42,222 bases of DNA, taken from assembly GCA_004557565.1 (NCBI GenBank), contig SFGS01000013.1, positions 1 to 42,222 of the forward strand, given 5' to 3'. Numbering within the stretch: the stretch's first letter is position 1; each line of letters begins with the position of its first letter. The notes under the pieces are model-generated. The model worked only from the letters and a program-made list of their open reading frames with translations. It was not told the origin of the DNA and made no database searches. Made by a program: the position numbers and the translations under genes. This DNA is from Bacteroidales bacterium. GTDB lineage: Bacteria > Bacteroidota > Bacteroidia > Bacteroidales > Muribaculaceae. This document shows positions 33,888 to 42,100 of the stretch, piece by piece.

Positions 33888-34904
33888 ATGACACGTTTGC
33901 TTTCTCTTATCATTCTCGTGACCATTACAGTCCAAATGGCTTTCGCGAAAATCTCTTTCTCTACGGAGTTGCTGAACAGTGCCAACCAAGGAAACGTGGA
34001 GGCTCAATATGATTTGGCGTTGTGCTATTATTATGGTTATGGCTGTAATGTGGACTATGAATCTGCTTTTAAATGGTTTGATGGTTCTGCCCAAAAAGGC
34101 TATTATCCAGCAATATATGCATTGTCGATTTGCTACGAGAAAGGACATGGGTGCATTCGTAATCAGGAACTTGCATTTTCGTTGTGCAAATTGGCGGCGG
34201 AAAAAGGAATGAATATGGCTAAAAATAGGTTAGGCATACTTTATGAAAAAGGGATAGGATGTGAGAAGAATGTCGACAATGCGTTTAAATGGTATAATAT
34301 GGCTGCTCAAGGTGGCGATGCCGAGGCGCAGTATAATGTAGCCCTTTTTTATAAAAATGGTATAGGATGTGCGGCAAATGCCGATTCTGCTTTCTTTTGG
34401 TATGAGAAATCGGCTGTACAAGGCGTGGCCGACGCGCAGTTTAATTTAGCACAGTGCTATAGAAAAGGATTTGGGTGTGTAAGTAGTCCTAATTCAGCAT
34501 TCTACTGGTTCGAAAAATCGGCCGCACAAGGTCTTGCCGACGCACAATTCAATTTATCGTTGTGCTATAAAGATGGCTATGGCTGTGAAAAGAGTCTTGA
34601 TTCCGCTTTTATGTGGGTAAAAAAGTCGGCAGAACAAGGGTATATGTTGGCGCAGTATAATCTGGCTTTGTGCTATGTTTGGGGAGTTGGATGCCAGAAA
34701 GACCCAAAGGAGGCTCTTGGATGGTATCTAAAGGCGGCAAACCAAGGATATGCCGACGCACAATATAATTTGGCACTATGTTATCGTAATGGTTTCGGGT
34801 GTTCAGTAGATTTGGATTCCTCTTTTTACTGGCTTAATAAAGCCGCAAGTCAAGGACACGAGGACGCTAAACAGCTATTGACTCAAATGAAGAAAGTAGA
34901 ATAA
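33888..34904 (+). CDS. Exported Sel1-repeat protein with two cysteines in most repeats
   Basis: A 338-residue protein: signal peptide (1-20, MAFA) and then eight or nine Sel1-like repeats of 36 residues filling the rest. All eight complete repeat turns read GxGC, and six of the eight also have LxxCYxxGxGC, giving two cysteines six residues apart. Sel1 repeats stack as alpha/alpha hairpins and serve as binding scaffolds. Disulfide-stapled Sel1 proteins are known from Helicobacter (Hcp family), but there the cysteines sit elsewhere in the repeat. The start at 33888 puts the signal peptide at the N terminus; ATGs at 33858 or 33876 would add only a polar leader. Binding partner unknown. Confidence 0.88.
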   Translation: MTRLLSLIILVTITVQMAFAKISFSTELLNSANQGNVEAQYDLALCYYYGYGCNVDYESAFKWFDGSAQKGYYPAIYALSICYEKGHGCIRNQELAFSLCKLAAEKGMNMAKNRLGILYEKGIGCEKNVDNAFKWYNMAAQGGDAEAQYNVALFYKNGIGCAANADSAFFWYEKSAVQGVADAQFNLAQCYRKGFGCVSSPNSAFYWFEKSAAQGLADAQFNLSLCYKDGYGCEKSLDSAFMWVKKSAEQGYMLAQYNLALCYVWGVGCQKDPKEALGWYLKAANQGYADAQYNLALCYRNGFGCSVDLDSSFYWLNKAASQGHEDAKQLLTQMKKVE

Positions 34905-34942
34905 GCAGCTTTTGCTTCGGTTAGGCACAAAACAAAGAAGCT

Positions 34943-34991
34943 ATTTAGAGTTCAGTTTACAAAAATGACTTTTGCAAATAGAACTCTAAAT
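34943..34991. terminator. Shared hairpin terminator between convergent genes
   Basis: A perfect 11-pair stem (34943-34953 with 34981-34991, ATTTAGAGTTC and its inverse), and within its 27-base loop a second CAAAA/TTTTG pairing. It sits 38 bases after the Sel1 gene and 26 bases after the convergent CxxC gene. The T-run is poor in both directions, so it may act as a bidirectional barrier. Confidence 0.55.
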
Positions 34992-35017
34992 GTTTCGCTA
35001 CTTTAAAATAATAGGCA

Positions 35018-35701
35018 TTATCGCATGATGCGACCTGTGCCGTTGCAAGTTTGGCATTTGCCAGTGCCATTGCAGTAATGGCATTTGCCTGGTGCGTTTG
35101 GCATACAATTTTGACACACAGTTTTTACGCCATAAGAGTAGATGATGCCACCGCTGCAATATTGACAATAACCACTTCCGTGACAGTACCCTTTGTAATA
35201 TGCCATTCCACAACGTCCTGTTCCGTTGCAATTGTGGCAACTCACAGAAGTTGGTTGATTGGAATTATTACTGTTGCCAGAACTTCTGTCGTAATAATTA
35301 CCTCCTACCGAAGTGCCGCTGTTTTGGGGAACAACAGCAGATTGTTGATAGCATGTGTGCATATATGTTGTAGTTCCCAATATGTTGAGTGCTGCCAATT
35401 CCTCTAAAGAATAGTTTTCACCTACAACATAATTTACATTTTCACTCACTTTGTAGATGCGGGTATTGTCTCGTGAATTTTTGCCGATGAAAGGGAATTT
35501 CGCATTCCCCATATACAGACAGTCTTCATAAATCTTGACATCGTACACTTTTGGAGTAACTGGGTAATAGTTGATTTGCCCAAATGTGACAGCCCAGCAT
35601 GAGTTAACCACATATTGCGACGAATGGAGAAGTTTGCCTTGGGCGAATGAACTAATCACGCAAGCAAGGCAGATGATTTGTAGTAATAGTTTTCTATTCA
35701 T
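35018..35701 (-). CDS. Exported protein with DnaJ-type CxxCxGxG cysteine cluster
   Basis: A 227-residue protein: signal peptide (about 1-20), a domain of unknown fold (22-120), a Ser/Asn/Gly linker (125-152), and a C-terminal cluster (155-223) with five CxxC pairs. Three pairs are in full CNGTG context (CHNCNGTG, CHYCNGTG, CQTCNGTG), the pattern that binds zinc in the DnaJ/Hsp40 central domain. There is no J domain, so this is not DnaJ. An exported zinc finger of this kind could be a periplasmic chaperone-like or zinc-holding protein; this is inferred. A good promoter lies at 35835-35864. Confidence 0.8.
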   Translation of the reverse strand: MNRKLLLQIICLACVISSFAQGKLLHSSQYVVNSCWAVTFGQINYYPVTPKVYDVKIYEDCLYMGNAKFPFIGKNSRDNTRIYKVSENVNYVVGENYSLEELAALNILGTTTYMHTCYQQSAVVPQNSGTSVGGNYYDRSSGNSNNSNQPTSVSCHNCNGTGRCGMAYYKGYCHGSGYCQYCSGGIIYSYGVKTVCQNCMPNAPGKCHYCNGTGKCQTCNGTGRIMR

Positions 35702-35781
35702 GATGTAAAAGTTTTGTTAAGTGTTTTGTTTTATACTATTTGTTTGGTGAATCATCTGATAGTAGATGGTATTGGACCTGT

Positions 35782-35814
35782 AATCCTATGTATGCCACAC
35801 CAGTGCATAGGATT
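35782..35814. promoter_or_regulatory. Hairpin in the leader of the CxxC-protein gene
   Basis: A perfect 9-pair stem (35782-35790 with 35806-35814, AATCCTATG and its inverse) lies inside the 127-base leader between the promoter at 35835 and the ATG at 35701. On the plus strand it is followed by TTTGTT, so it could instead stop stray plus-strand transcription. Role uncertain. Confidence 0.35.
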
Positions 35815-35834
35815 TTTGTTACAGCGGTCTTTCG

Positions 35835-35864
35835 CAAAGATATACAAAAAATAGAGATTTCCAA
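35835..35864 (-). promoter_or_regulatory. Promoter of the CxxC-protein gene
   Basis: The minus strand has TTG (35862-35864), 19 bases, then TATCTTTG (35835-35842). Transcription would start near 35828, giving a leader of about 127 bases. Confidence 0.7.
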
Positions 35865-35927
35865 TAAAGAAAATCCCTATTTTTAAGTTTTCGGAATGGC
35901 AAAATGCCAATAGTGTGTTCTATACTG

Positions 35928-36779
35928 CTATTTGGCGAAGGCTTTTGCGAAGAAGAGCATCTGATAGTCGATGGCATTGGTCCAGTATTCCCATGTGTGG
36001 GCGCCTGGGCGAATGGTGAAATCGTGGGGGATTTTTGCATCGAGCAGCGCTTTGTGCAAATTGCAGTTCACCTCGTAGAAAAAGTCGGAATAACCATCGT
36101 CGATGATGATGTTCTGCCCGGCTTTGAGCGTGGGCACAAGGTTGATTACGGCGTGCTCAGCCCATGCCTGCTTGTTGGTTTCGTATTTGCCGATGCGCAG
36201 GTCTATTTTCCACTTGTTGGGGAATTTGGTGATGTCAACTCCACCACTCATACTGCCGCATGAGCCAAACACGTCGGGGTGACGAAATGCGTTCCAAAGC
36301 GCACCATGTCCGCCCATACTCAAACCGGTGATGGCACGCATCTTCGGAGAGCGGAAAGTGCGATAGTGCGAATCCACGTATTCCACCAACTCTTTGCTGA
36401 TGAAGGTTTCGAACTGGAATTTCGGGTCGATGGGCGAATCAAAATACCAACTGTCTTGACCATCGGGGCACACAATCACCACGCCATATTTTGTGGCAAT
36501 GGCTTCCATATTTTTCTTTGTGGGCCAGTCGCGATAACTGCCCCATGCGCCGTGAAGCACATACACAGTGGGGAAACTGTCGGTGGGATTGTCGAAATGC
36601 TGATTTGGCAACACCACCACCGCCTTGATGCCACGGTTCATCTTCTGGCTCATCACTTCCACGGTGTCGGTTTGCACGTTCACCACCTTCACTTGGGTGG
36701 CTACGTTCTGCTGTGCGCACGCCAAAGTCATTGCTCCAGCAAACAGCACAAATAAATACGCAAATAATTTTCTTTTCAT
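35928..36779 (-). CDS. Secreted esterase of the CE1 / esterase D type
   Basis: A 283-residue alpha/beta hydrolase. N-terminal signal (about 1-22); LACAQ could be a weak lipobox, but ACA-QQ also fits signal peptidase I. The nucleophile elbow is GLSMGG (152-157, Ser154). The acid is probably an Asp in IIIDDGYSD (225-233), and the histidine is His261 in PGAHTWEYW. VYVLHGAWGS holds the oxyanion region. CE1 enzymes remove acetyl or feruloyl groups from plant or host glycans. The start at 36779 gives the signal peptide; an ATG at 36821 would add 14 odd residues. It stands alone, 138 bases after tadA. Confidence 0.87.
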   Translation of the reverse strand: MKRKLFAYLFVLFAGAMTLACAQQNVATQVKVVNVQTDTVEVMSQKMNRGIKAVVVLPNQHFDNPTDSFPTVYVLHGAWGSYRDWPTKKNMEAIATKYGVVIVCPDGQDSWYFDSPIDPKFQFETFISKELVEYVDSHYRTFRSPKMRAITGLSMGGHGALWNAFRHPDVFGSCGSMSGGVDITKFPNKWKIDLRIGKYETNKQAWAEHAVINLVPTLKAGQNIIIDDGYSDFFYEVNCNLHKALLDAKIPHDFTIRPGAHTWEYWTNAIDYQMLFFAKAFAK

Positions 36780-36837
36780 ATTGTAAAGTTTTTTAGGGGG
36801 CGTGGGGAGAAATCGGAGCACTCAGAACTATCGGAAC

Positions 36838-36912
36838 TATCGTCTTAACTTCTTTAACTTCTTAACTCCTTAACTTCTAAAAATCTAATTTCTAACTTCT
36901 AATTTCTAACTT
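36838..36912. repeat. TTAACTTC-type repeats between tadA and the esterase gene
   Basis: ATCGTCTTAACTTCTTTAAC is followed by CTCCTTAACTTC and several CTAATTTCTAACTTC units. The first half matches the stretch at 29987-30035 almost base for base, and the second resembles 18690-18726. No promoter box is clear here. Confidence 0.75.
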
Positions 36913-36917
36913 CTCTC

Positions 36918-37358
36918 TTATCTTTTTTTGGAGAAAAAATCAGTCATCAGGGCTGCACATTCTTCGGTGAGCACACCGCCTTCCACCAGCGTCTTTTTGT
37001 GGAAGGGCTTTTGGCAGAATGTGTGGTAGCCACGTTTGGGGTCGGCACAGCCATACACGATACGAGAAATCTGGCTCCATCCCAATGCGCCAGCGCACAT
37101 CAGGCAAGGCTCCACGGTCACATATAGCGTGCAGTCGGTGAGGTATTTACCGCCGAGAAACGAAGCCGCCGATGTGATGGCTTGCATTTCGGCATGGGCG
37201 GTGACATCGGTGAGGGTTTCGGTAAGGTTGTGCCCACGGGCTATGACGCACCCACGGCACACAATCACCGCACCGATAGGCACCTCATCGGCCTGCATGG
37301 CGGCTTCAGCCTCACGAAGCGCCATTCGCATATATTTCTCGTCGTCGGCTGTAATCAT
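36918..37358 (-). CDS. tadA: tRNA-specific adenosine deaminase
   Basis: A 146-residue zinc deaminase that makes inosine at the wobble position of tRNA-Arg(ACG). HAE (55-57) supplies one zinc ligand and the catalytic glutamate; PCLMC (84-88) supplies the two cysteine ligands. VPIGAVIV (26-33) and GHNLTE are also typical. The ATG overlaps the stop codon of the upstream leucine-rich-repeat gene in an ATGA, so translation of the two is coupled. Confidence 0.94.
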   Translation of the reverse strand: MITADDEKYMRMALREAEAAMQADEVPIGAVIVCRGCVIARGHNLTETLTDVTAHAEMQAITSAASFLGGKYLTDCTLYVTVEPCLMCAGALGWSQISRIVYGCADPKRGYHTFCQKPFHKKTLVEGGVLTEECAALMTDFFSKKR

Positions 37359-38503
37359 AAGCGCACTTTGGTTGGGTGATTGCCCACCAGCACCACATAG
37401 ATGCCACGGTCGAGCGTGATCACCTCATCGCCATTGGTGGCACGGCGGAAGCAAAGGCGACCGTACATGTCAAACACGGTAACCATCTCGCCATGGGTAT
37501 TGCCGTGGATATAGATAGATCCGTCGCGACCGTAAACCGTAGGCAAATCGAGGTCGTCGGTCACATTCTTCACTGCCGACGGTGCAATCACCACCTTGGT
37601 GGCTTCGGCATCGTTCATCATATTTGTAGGCACGATGTAGTATTCTGCTCCCTCGGCTGTGATAGGCACATAATAGAAGTCGGCAGCAGTGAGAGCAATC
37701 AGTTCGTCGCCCTTATAGATTTTGTATGCCAAATTGTTGCCCAAGGCAAAACGCATATAGTGGTCGTTGTATTTTTCCACTTCGCCAGTCATACTGATTG
37801 ATACCTCCTCGCTTGGGTAGAGTTTGAAAGTGTTTTCATCACCCCAAACAGCATTGGCGGCATACTTTGCCACGGCATCGTCGTCGGGCACAATCACGTC
37901 AATGCCACTGAGGCCGATAAAAATAGCCCAGCCACTGGCTTCGGGAGCGGTGGGAGCGGCACAGTAGATTTCGAAAAGGTTGTGGCAGTTGTTGTAGCCG
38001 TAAGCGTCGATTCTCTTTGTGGTAGATGGCAGAAGCATGGTGTGGAGCATTGGGCAAGACTGGAACGCGCCCCAACCAATGGTTTTCACACCCTCTGGCA
38101 CAGCCACATTCACCACGTTAGTGCCAGCAAGCAGCATTTTCGACACATCTTTCAGATGCAGCGGCAGCGTGATGTTGGCAAGGTCGGTAGCATAGGCAAA
38201 AGCGCACTCGCCGATGGTGGTGACGGTGTTTGGCACCTGCACCTCGGTGGCTTTCGACTGGAAGAAGGCACTGTCGGCAATAGCGGTCACCTGATAGTTG
38301 GCACCATCGTAGAACACCTGCTCTGGAATGATGTAAACGCCCTTGTAGGGGTTGTTGGTAGCTTTTTCGGCTGGCACACGTGCCACAGCCACAGAGTTGG
38401 CACTGGTGGTGGTGTAGTAGAGTCCACCACATTCAAAAGTGGCTGCTTGGGTGCAAATGGCACTCAAAGCGGCTACTGTGAAAAATAAGTTTCTGACTTT
38501 CAT
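37355..38503 (-). CDS. Leucine-rich-repeat (BspA-like) surface protein with type IX-like C-terminal tail
   Basis: A 382-residue exported protein: signal peptide (1-20, CTQA), LRR_5/BspA-type repeats (about 60-190, for example VPNTVTTIGECAFAYATDLA) and a beta-rich middle. The C-terminal region (about 322-382) has VTVFDMYGRLCFRR and LDRGIYVVLVGNHPTKVRL, the shape of a type A sorting domain for type IX secretion. That would place it on the cell surface. It lies 24 bases after murF-alr and overlaps tadA by 4 bases, an unusual position for a surface adhesin. It lacks the dockerin-like tail carried by the other leucine-rich-repeat protein here. Confidence 0.83.
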   Translation of the reverse strand: MKVRNLFFTVAALSAICTQAATFECGGLYYTTTSANSVAVARVPAEKATNNPYKGVYIIPEQVFYDGANYQVTAIADSAFFQSKATEVQVPNTVTTIGECAFAYATDLANITLPLHLKDVSKMLLAGTNVVNVAVPEGVKTIGWGAFQSCPMLHTMLLPSTTKRIDAYGYNNCHNLFEIYCAAPTAPEASGWAIFIGLSGIDVIVPDDDAVAKYAANAVWGDENTFKLYPSEEVSISMTGEVEKYNDHYMRFALGNNLAYKIYKGDELIALTAADFYYVPITAEGAEYYIVPTNMMNDAEATKVVIAPSAVKNVTDDLDLPTVYGRDGSIYIHGNTHGEMVTVFDMYGRLCFRRATNGDEVITLDRGIYVVLVGNHPTKVRL

Positions 38504-38527
38504 GTTTTTGATATATAGAATAGTAAA

Positions 38528-41017
38528 TTATTCGCGATAATACACACGTTTCACTCGTGGCGAGACGCTGGTGAGAATTTCGTAAGGAATAGTGCCACGC
38601 ACTTCGCTCAGGGCTTCCACAGGAATGTGCTCGCCAAAAATTTCCACGATGTCGCCCACTTCGCATTGTGCGTCGGTCACGTCAATCATCACAGCGTCCA
38701 TACACACGTTGCCCACGGTCGGGCAGAGTGTGCCGTTCACCCACATGTTGGTGTGGCCGTTGCCGAAGTGGCGGTCGAAGCCGTCGGCATAGCCGATGGT
38801 GACGGTGGCGATGCGCGATGGGCGGTGAAGCACTCCGTGGCGACCGTAGCCGATAGTGGTGCCTTCAGGCCACTCCTTGATGGAGATAACCACCGAATGG
38901 AGCGACGACACAGGCTTGAGGGCGTCTTCCGAGTGGTCGGACATCGTCTTAATGCCATACAGTCCGATGCCTATGCGCACCATGTCGAACTGCTTGTCGG
39001 GGAAGCGGACAATGCCTGTGGTGTTGAGGATATGGCGGATAATGTAGTGGCTGAATTCGGCTTGAATCATTGCCGTACATTCTTCAAAATATGCGAATTG
39101 CTGCATGGTGTAGGCATCTTGCGTTGGCTCGTCGGCCACGCACAGGTGCGAGAACATGGAGGCTGGCTTGATTACGCTTTGGCTCTTGAGCAGTTTGATA
39201 AGCGCTGGAATCTGCTCCTTGGTGAAGCCGAGGCGGTGCATACCGGTGTCGAGTTTGATGTGCACAGGAAATTCGTGCGCACCGTATTTTGCACCCTCTT
39301 TGATGAGTTCGCTGCATTCTTCTATGCTGTAAACCTCAGGCTCAAGGTGGTGTGTAAACATTGCCTTGTAGTTCACCACCGATGGATTGAGCACGATAAT
39401 CGGCATGGTGATACCTGCCTTGCGCAAGTCCACGCCCTCATCTTGCACTGCCACAGCCAGATAGTCGCAGCCGGCATCTTGCAGTGTTTTGGCTATTTCG
39501 TAACTGCCTGCGCCGTAGCCACTTGCCTTCACCATGCCCACAGCCTTGGTTTCGGGTTTGAGGAACGAGCGGAAGAATTTGAAGTTGTGCGCTAAGGCAT
39601 TGAGGTCAACCTCTTCCACGGTTTGGTGCTGCTTGGCTTCGAGCAGGTTGAGAATTTGCTCAAACTCAAATTCGGGTGCGCCTTTCACCAATATGGTCTC
39701 GTCTTCGAAGTCGCCAGTAGATTTCTTGTCGAGAAATTCTGCCACGCTTGCGTAGAACTGCGCGTTGATGCTGGAGAAGTAGCGTCCGTAGCGGCACATG
39801 TCGGGACCAATGCCTATCAAGTGCTTGATATGCTTGCTTTTGAGCAACTCGCTCACACGGATATACAACTCGTCGGCGCTGAATGCCTCTGGCATCAGGT
39901 CGCTCAAAATCACGGTGTTGGACTGGGCAGGGTTGCTGCGGCGAATCATGAAGTCGAGCGCGGGGGTGAGCGAATTGTAGTCGCTGGTGTAGCCGTCGGC
40001 TATCACGGTGCAGTTGTTCACGCCCTCTATCACATTGATGCGAGTGCCCACAGGGGTGAGGGTGGTCATGCGCTGCGCTATCACATCTTGCTTCACGCCC
40101 AGCACTATCATCACCACAAGGCAAGTGACCACATTCTCCAAATCGCGGTCGGCGGTAAACGGAACGGTGATGGTGTGCGCCTCGCCTTCGTATTTGTAGG
40201 TGATGCGGCTTTCTTTGGTGTCTTTTTCCACATTAGTCACCAGCACGGAACGTGATGCGTCGGTAGTGGACCACGCATATTCGTGCGCCACATCCACCTC
40301 AAGCAGTGGGCGAATGGTGGCGGTGACCAATGGGTCGTCGGCGCAATACACGATGCTCTCGCAACTGTTCAGAATCTTTGCCTTCTCCTGCGCCTTCTCG
40401 TCCATCGAGGCGAAGCCGTCGTTATGCTCGCTGCCGATGTTGGTGATTACGCCAATGGTGGGGCGAATCATGGCTTGCAGGTTGTCCATTTCACCGGTGG
40501 TGGAAATGCCGGCTTCGATAATGGCGAGCGTGGTGTTGGTGTCGATGTCCCAGAGCGAGAGTGGCACGCCGATTTGCGAATTGTAACTGCGTGGCGAGCG
40601 CACAATCTTGTAGTCGTCGCTCAACAGCTGGTTGAGCCATTCCTTCACGGTGGTTTTGCCACGGCTGCCGGTGATGCCAATCACAGGAATATTGAAGCGA
40701 CGGCGATGGCTCGTTGCCAAAGTCTGGAGCGCTTCGAGCGTGTCGGCCACCACCAAGAAGTTGGCGTCGCGCATTTCACGCATCACATTGTCGATGCGGT
40801 TCACCACAAAGTTTCTCACGCCCTTCTGATAGAGAGGCGCGATATAGTTATGGCCGTCGTTGTTGGCAGTCTTGATGGCGAAGAATATGGTTTCTTCGGG
40901 GTTATTGAGCGAACGAGAGTCGGTGAGCAGTTGGCTCACGGTGGCTTCCTCGTTGCTGATACTGTGGTAGTCAACACCCAGAATGTCGGCTATCTCTACG
41001 ATTGAGTACTTCATCAT
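38528..41017 (-). CDS. murF-alr: MurF-alanine racemase fusion
   Basis: An 829-residue fusion. The N-terminal half is MurF (UDP-MurNAc-tripeptide:D-Ala-D-Ala ligase) with P-loop ITGSRGKTT (115-123) and EAGISTTGEMDNL. The C-terminal half (from about 460) is PLP-dependent alanine racemase with Lys497 in MVKASGYGAG and the catalytic tyrosine in TIGYADGF. The fusion makes D-Ala and joins D-Ala-D-Ala to the peptidoglycan precursor, and is characteristic of Bacteroidota. In the MurF half the ligase GKTT is intact, but whether the ligase is active is not known for all such fusions. Start 41017 or 41014 (tandem ATGs), overlapping the GSCFA stop in ATGATGA. Confidence 0.95.
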   Translation of the reverse strand: MMKYSIVEIADILGVDYHSISNEEATVSQLLTDSRSLNNPEETIFFAIKTANNDGHNYIAPLYQKGVRNFVVNRIDNVMREMRDANFLVVADTLEALQTLATSHRRRFNIPVIGITGSRGKTTVKEWLNQLLSDDYKIVRSPRSYNSQIGVPLSLWDIDTNTTLAIIEAGISTTGEMDNLQAMIRPTIGVITNIGSEHNDGFASMDEKAQEKAKILNSCESIVYCADDPLVTATIRPLLEVDVAHEYAWSTTDASRSVLVTNVEKDTKESRITYKYEGEAHTITVPFTADRDLENVVTCLVVMIVLGVKQDVIAQRMTTLTPVGTRINVIEGVNNCTVIADGYTSDYNSLTPALDFMIRRSNPAQSNTVILSDLMPEAFSADELYIRVSELLKSKHIKHLIGIGPDMCRYGRYFSSINAQFYASVAEFLDKKSTGDFEDETILVKGAPEFEFEQILNLLEAKQHQTVEEVDLNALAHNFKFFRSFLKPETKAVGMVKASGYGAGSYEIAKTLQDAGCDYLAVAVQDEGVDLRKAGITMPIIVLNPSVVNYKAMFTHHLEPEVYSIEECSELIKEGAKYGAHEFPVHIKLDTGMHRLGFTKEQIPALIKLLKSQSVIKPASMFSHLCVADEPTQDAYTMQQFAYFEECTAMIQAEFSHYIIRHILNTTGIVRFPDKQFDMVRIGIGLYGIKTMSDHSEDALKPVSSLHSVVISIKEWPEGTTIGYGRHGVLHRPSRIATVTIGYADGFDRHFGNGHTNMWVNGTLCPTVGNVCMDAVMIDVTDAQCEVGDIVEIFGEHIPVEALSEVRGTIPYEILTSVSPRVKRVYYRE

Positions 41018-41994
41018 TCAGAAATTAAATCGTTGATTTCTTTAATATTTGCAATATACGGATATTCCTTCACCAAGTTCGTCACCACGGCTTTGGTGTC
41101 GGCGTAGAATCGCTCCACTATTTCACGGTTTGCCGTCATGGGGCGATGGGTGAGACGCTTCATCACACGCTCGCATCGGGCGATGGCTTGCGTGGAGGCA
41201 TCGTCGAAATACGCCGCCTGAAAACTCTGCCAAATGTAGCCGATAGCCACATCGCTGGGATGTACCATGTCGGCGGCATAGAAGCGATAGTCGCGCAAGT
41301 CGTCCATCACTATCTCGTAGGCAGGGAAATAAGCGGTGAAGTCGCGATACACACGGTTCACATTGGCAACAGCCACTCGCAGCGTGGCCTTGCTCAGCGA
41401 GTTCACCTCCAGTCCGTCGGCAATGTGACGGATAGGGCTAACCGTAAACAGAATGCGCAACTGCGGATTAAACTCGTGCAGCCGCTCCACCATGGCGGAA
41501 AGTGCCTCGGTGATTTCATCTACACTCGCCATGCGTCGCGTGAAATTGTGCTGCGGCACCTTATGGCAGTTAGCCACCACCAGGTTCGTCTCCTTCAGGC
41601 GATACACCACGGCAGTACCCAGCGTCACCACAAGCGTGTGGCACGACTTCAGATGCTCATGCGCCTTCGCAATCTGCTCATTCATCAGCGTGAGCGTGGC
41701 TTCCTTATCGGCAAGCGAGTAGCGAGAGTGGAAATTGTAACTGTTCCACACACCGCTGCCCTGAAACAGGTCGATACCCCGCTCAGGCACCGCGTCGATG
41801 ATGCGATTCACACTCGAGGCAATGCTCATCGGATTGTAGAGCGTGCCAAAAGGATTCACATTCACATCAATCATGGCTTGGTGCAATTTACCGCCTATAT
41901 TGTCGCTAAAGCACGAGCCAAGCATCATAAAGCGGTCGCTATGATGCATAATGCCCATATTGTCGGCAATGTGTATAGTGGTGCGAAAGTCCAT
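41014..41994 (-). CDS. GSCFA-domain protein
   Basis: A 326-residue cytoplasmic protein named for its opening motif, here GSCFSDNIG (26-34), a modified SGNH-hydrolase-type first block. Later blocks are VVTLGTAVVYR (near 126-136) and FTVSPIRHIADG (near 184-195), with DMVHPSD (about 244-250) in the place of the SGNH Asp-x-x-His. This points to a lipase/esterase-like fold with Cys or Ser chemistry. It heads the run into murF-alr, leucine-rich-repeat gene and tadA; pairing of GSCFA with murF-alr is common in Bacteroidota and suggests an envelope role, not yet defined. Confidence 0.88.
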   Translation of the reverse strand: MDFRTTIHIADNMGIMHHSDRFMMLGSCFSDNIGGKLHQAMIDVNVNPFGTLYNPMSIASSVNRIIDAVPERGIDLFQGSGVWNSYNFHSRYSLADKEATLTLMNEQIAKAHEHLKSCHTLVVTLGTAVVYRLKETNLVVANCHKVPQHNFTRRMASVDEITEALSAMVERLHEFNPQLRILFTVSPIRHIADGLEVNSLSKATLRVAVANVNRVYRDFTAYFPAYEIVMDDLRDYRFYAADMVHPSDVAIGYIWQSFQAAYFDDASTQAIARCERVMKRLTHRPMTANREIVERFYADTKAVVTNLVKEYPYIANIKEINDLISE

Positions 41995-42023
41995 TTTCTC
42001 GGTTTTGTACAGTTATCAACCTA

Positions 42024-42100
42024 CAAAAATACACCTTTTTCTCCAAACACACACCTTTTTCTCCAAAAATACACCTTTTTCTCAAAATACACCTTTTTCT
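42024..42100. repeat. Tandem repeat of about 19-20 bases upstream of the GSCFA gene
   Basis: Four units of AAAATACACCTTTTTCTCC with small changes. Two units contain CAAAAATA (42024-42031 and 42064-42071), the inverse of a TATTTTTG -7 box, so the array may carry the promoter of the 41994-36918 run. Bases 42101-42222 show no gene. Confidence 0.75.

Noticed and set aside
33662..33985. Upstream 108-codon extension of ansA
   Set aside because: A complete promoter lies inside it and the normal asparaginase N terminus begins at 33661.
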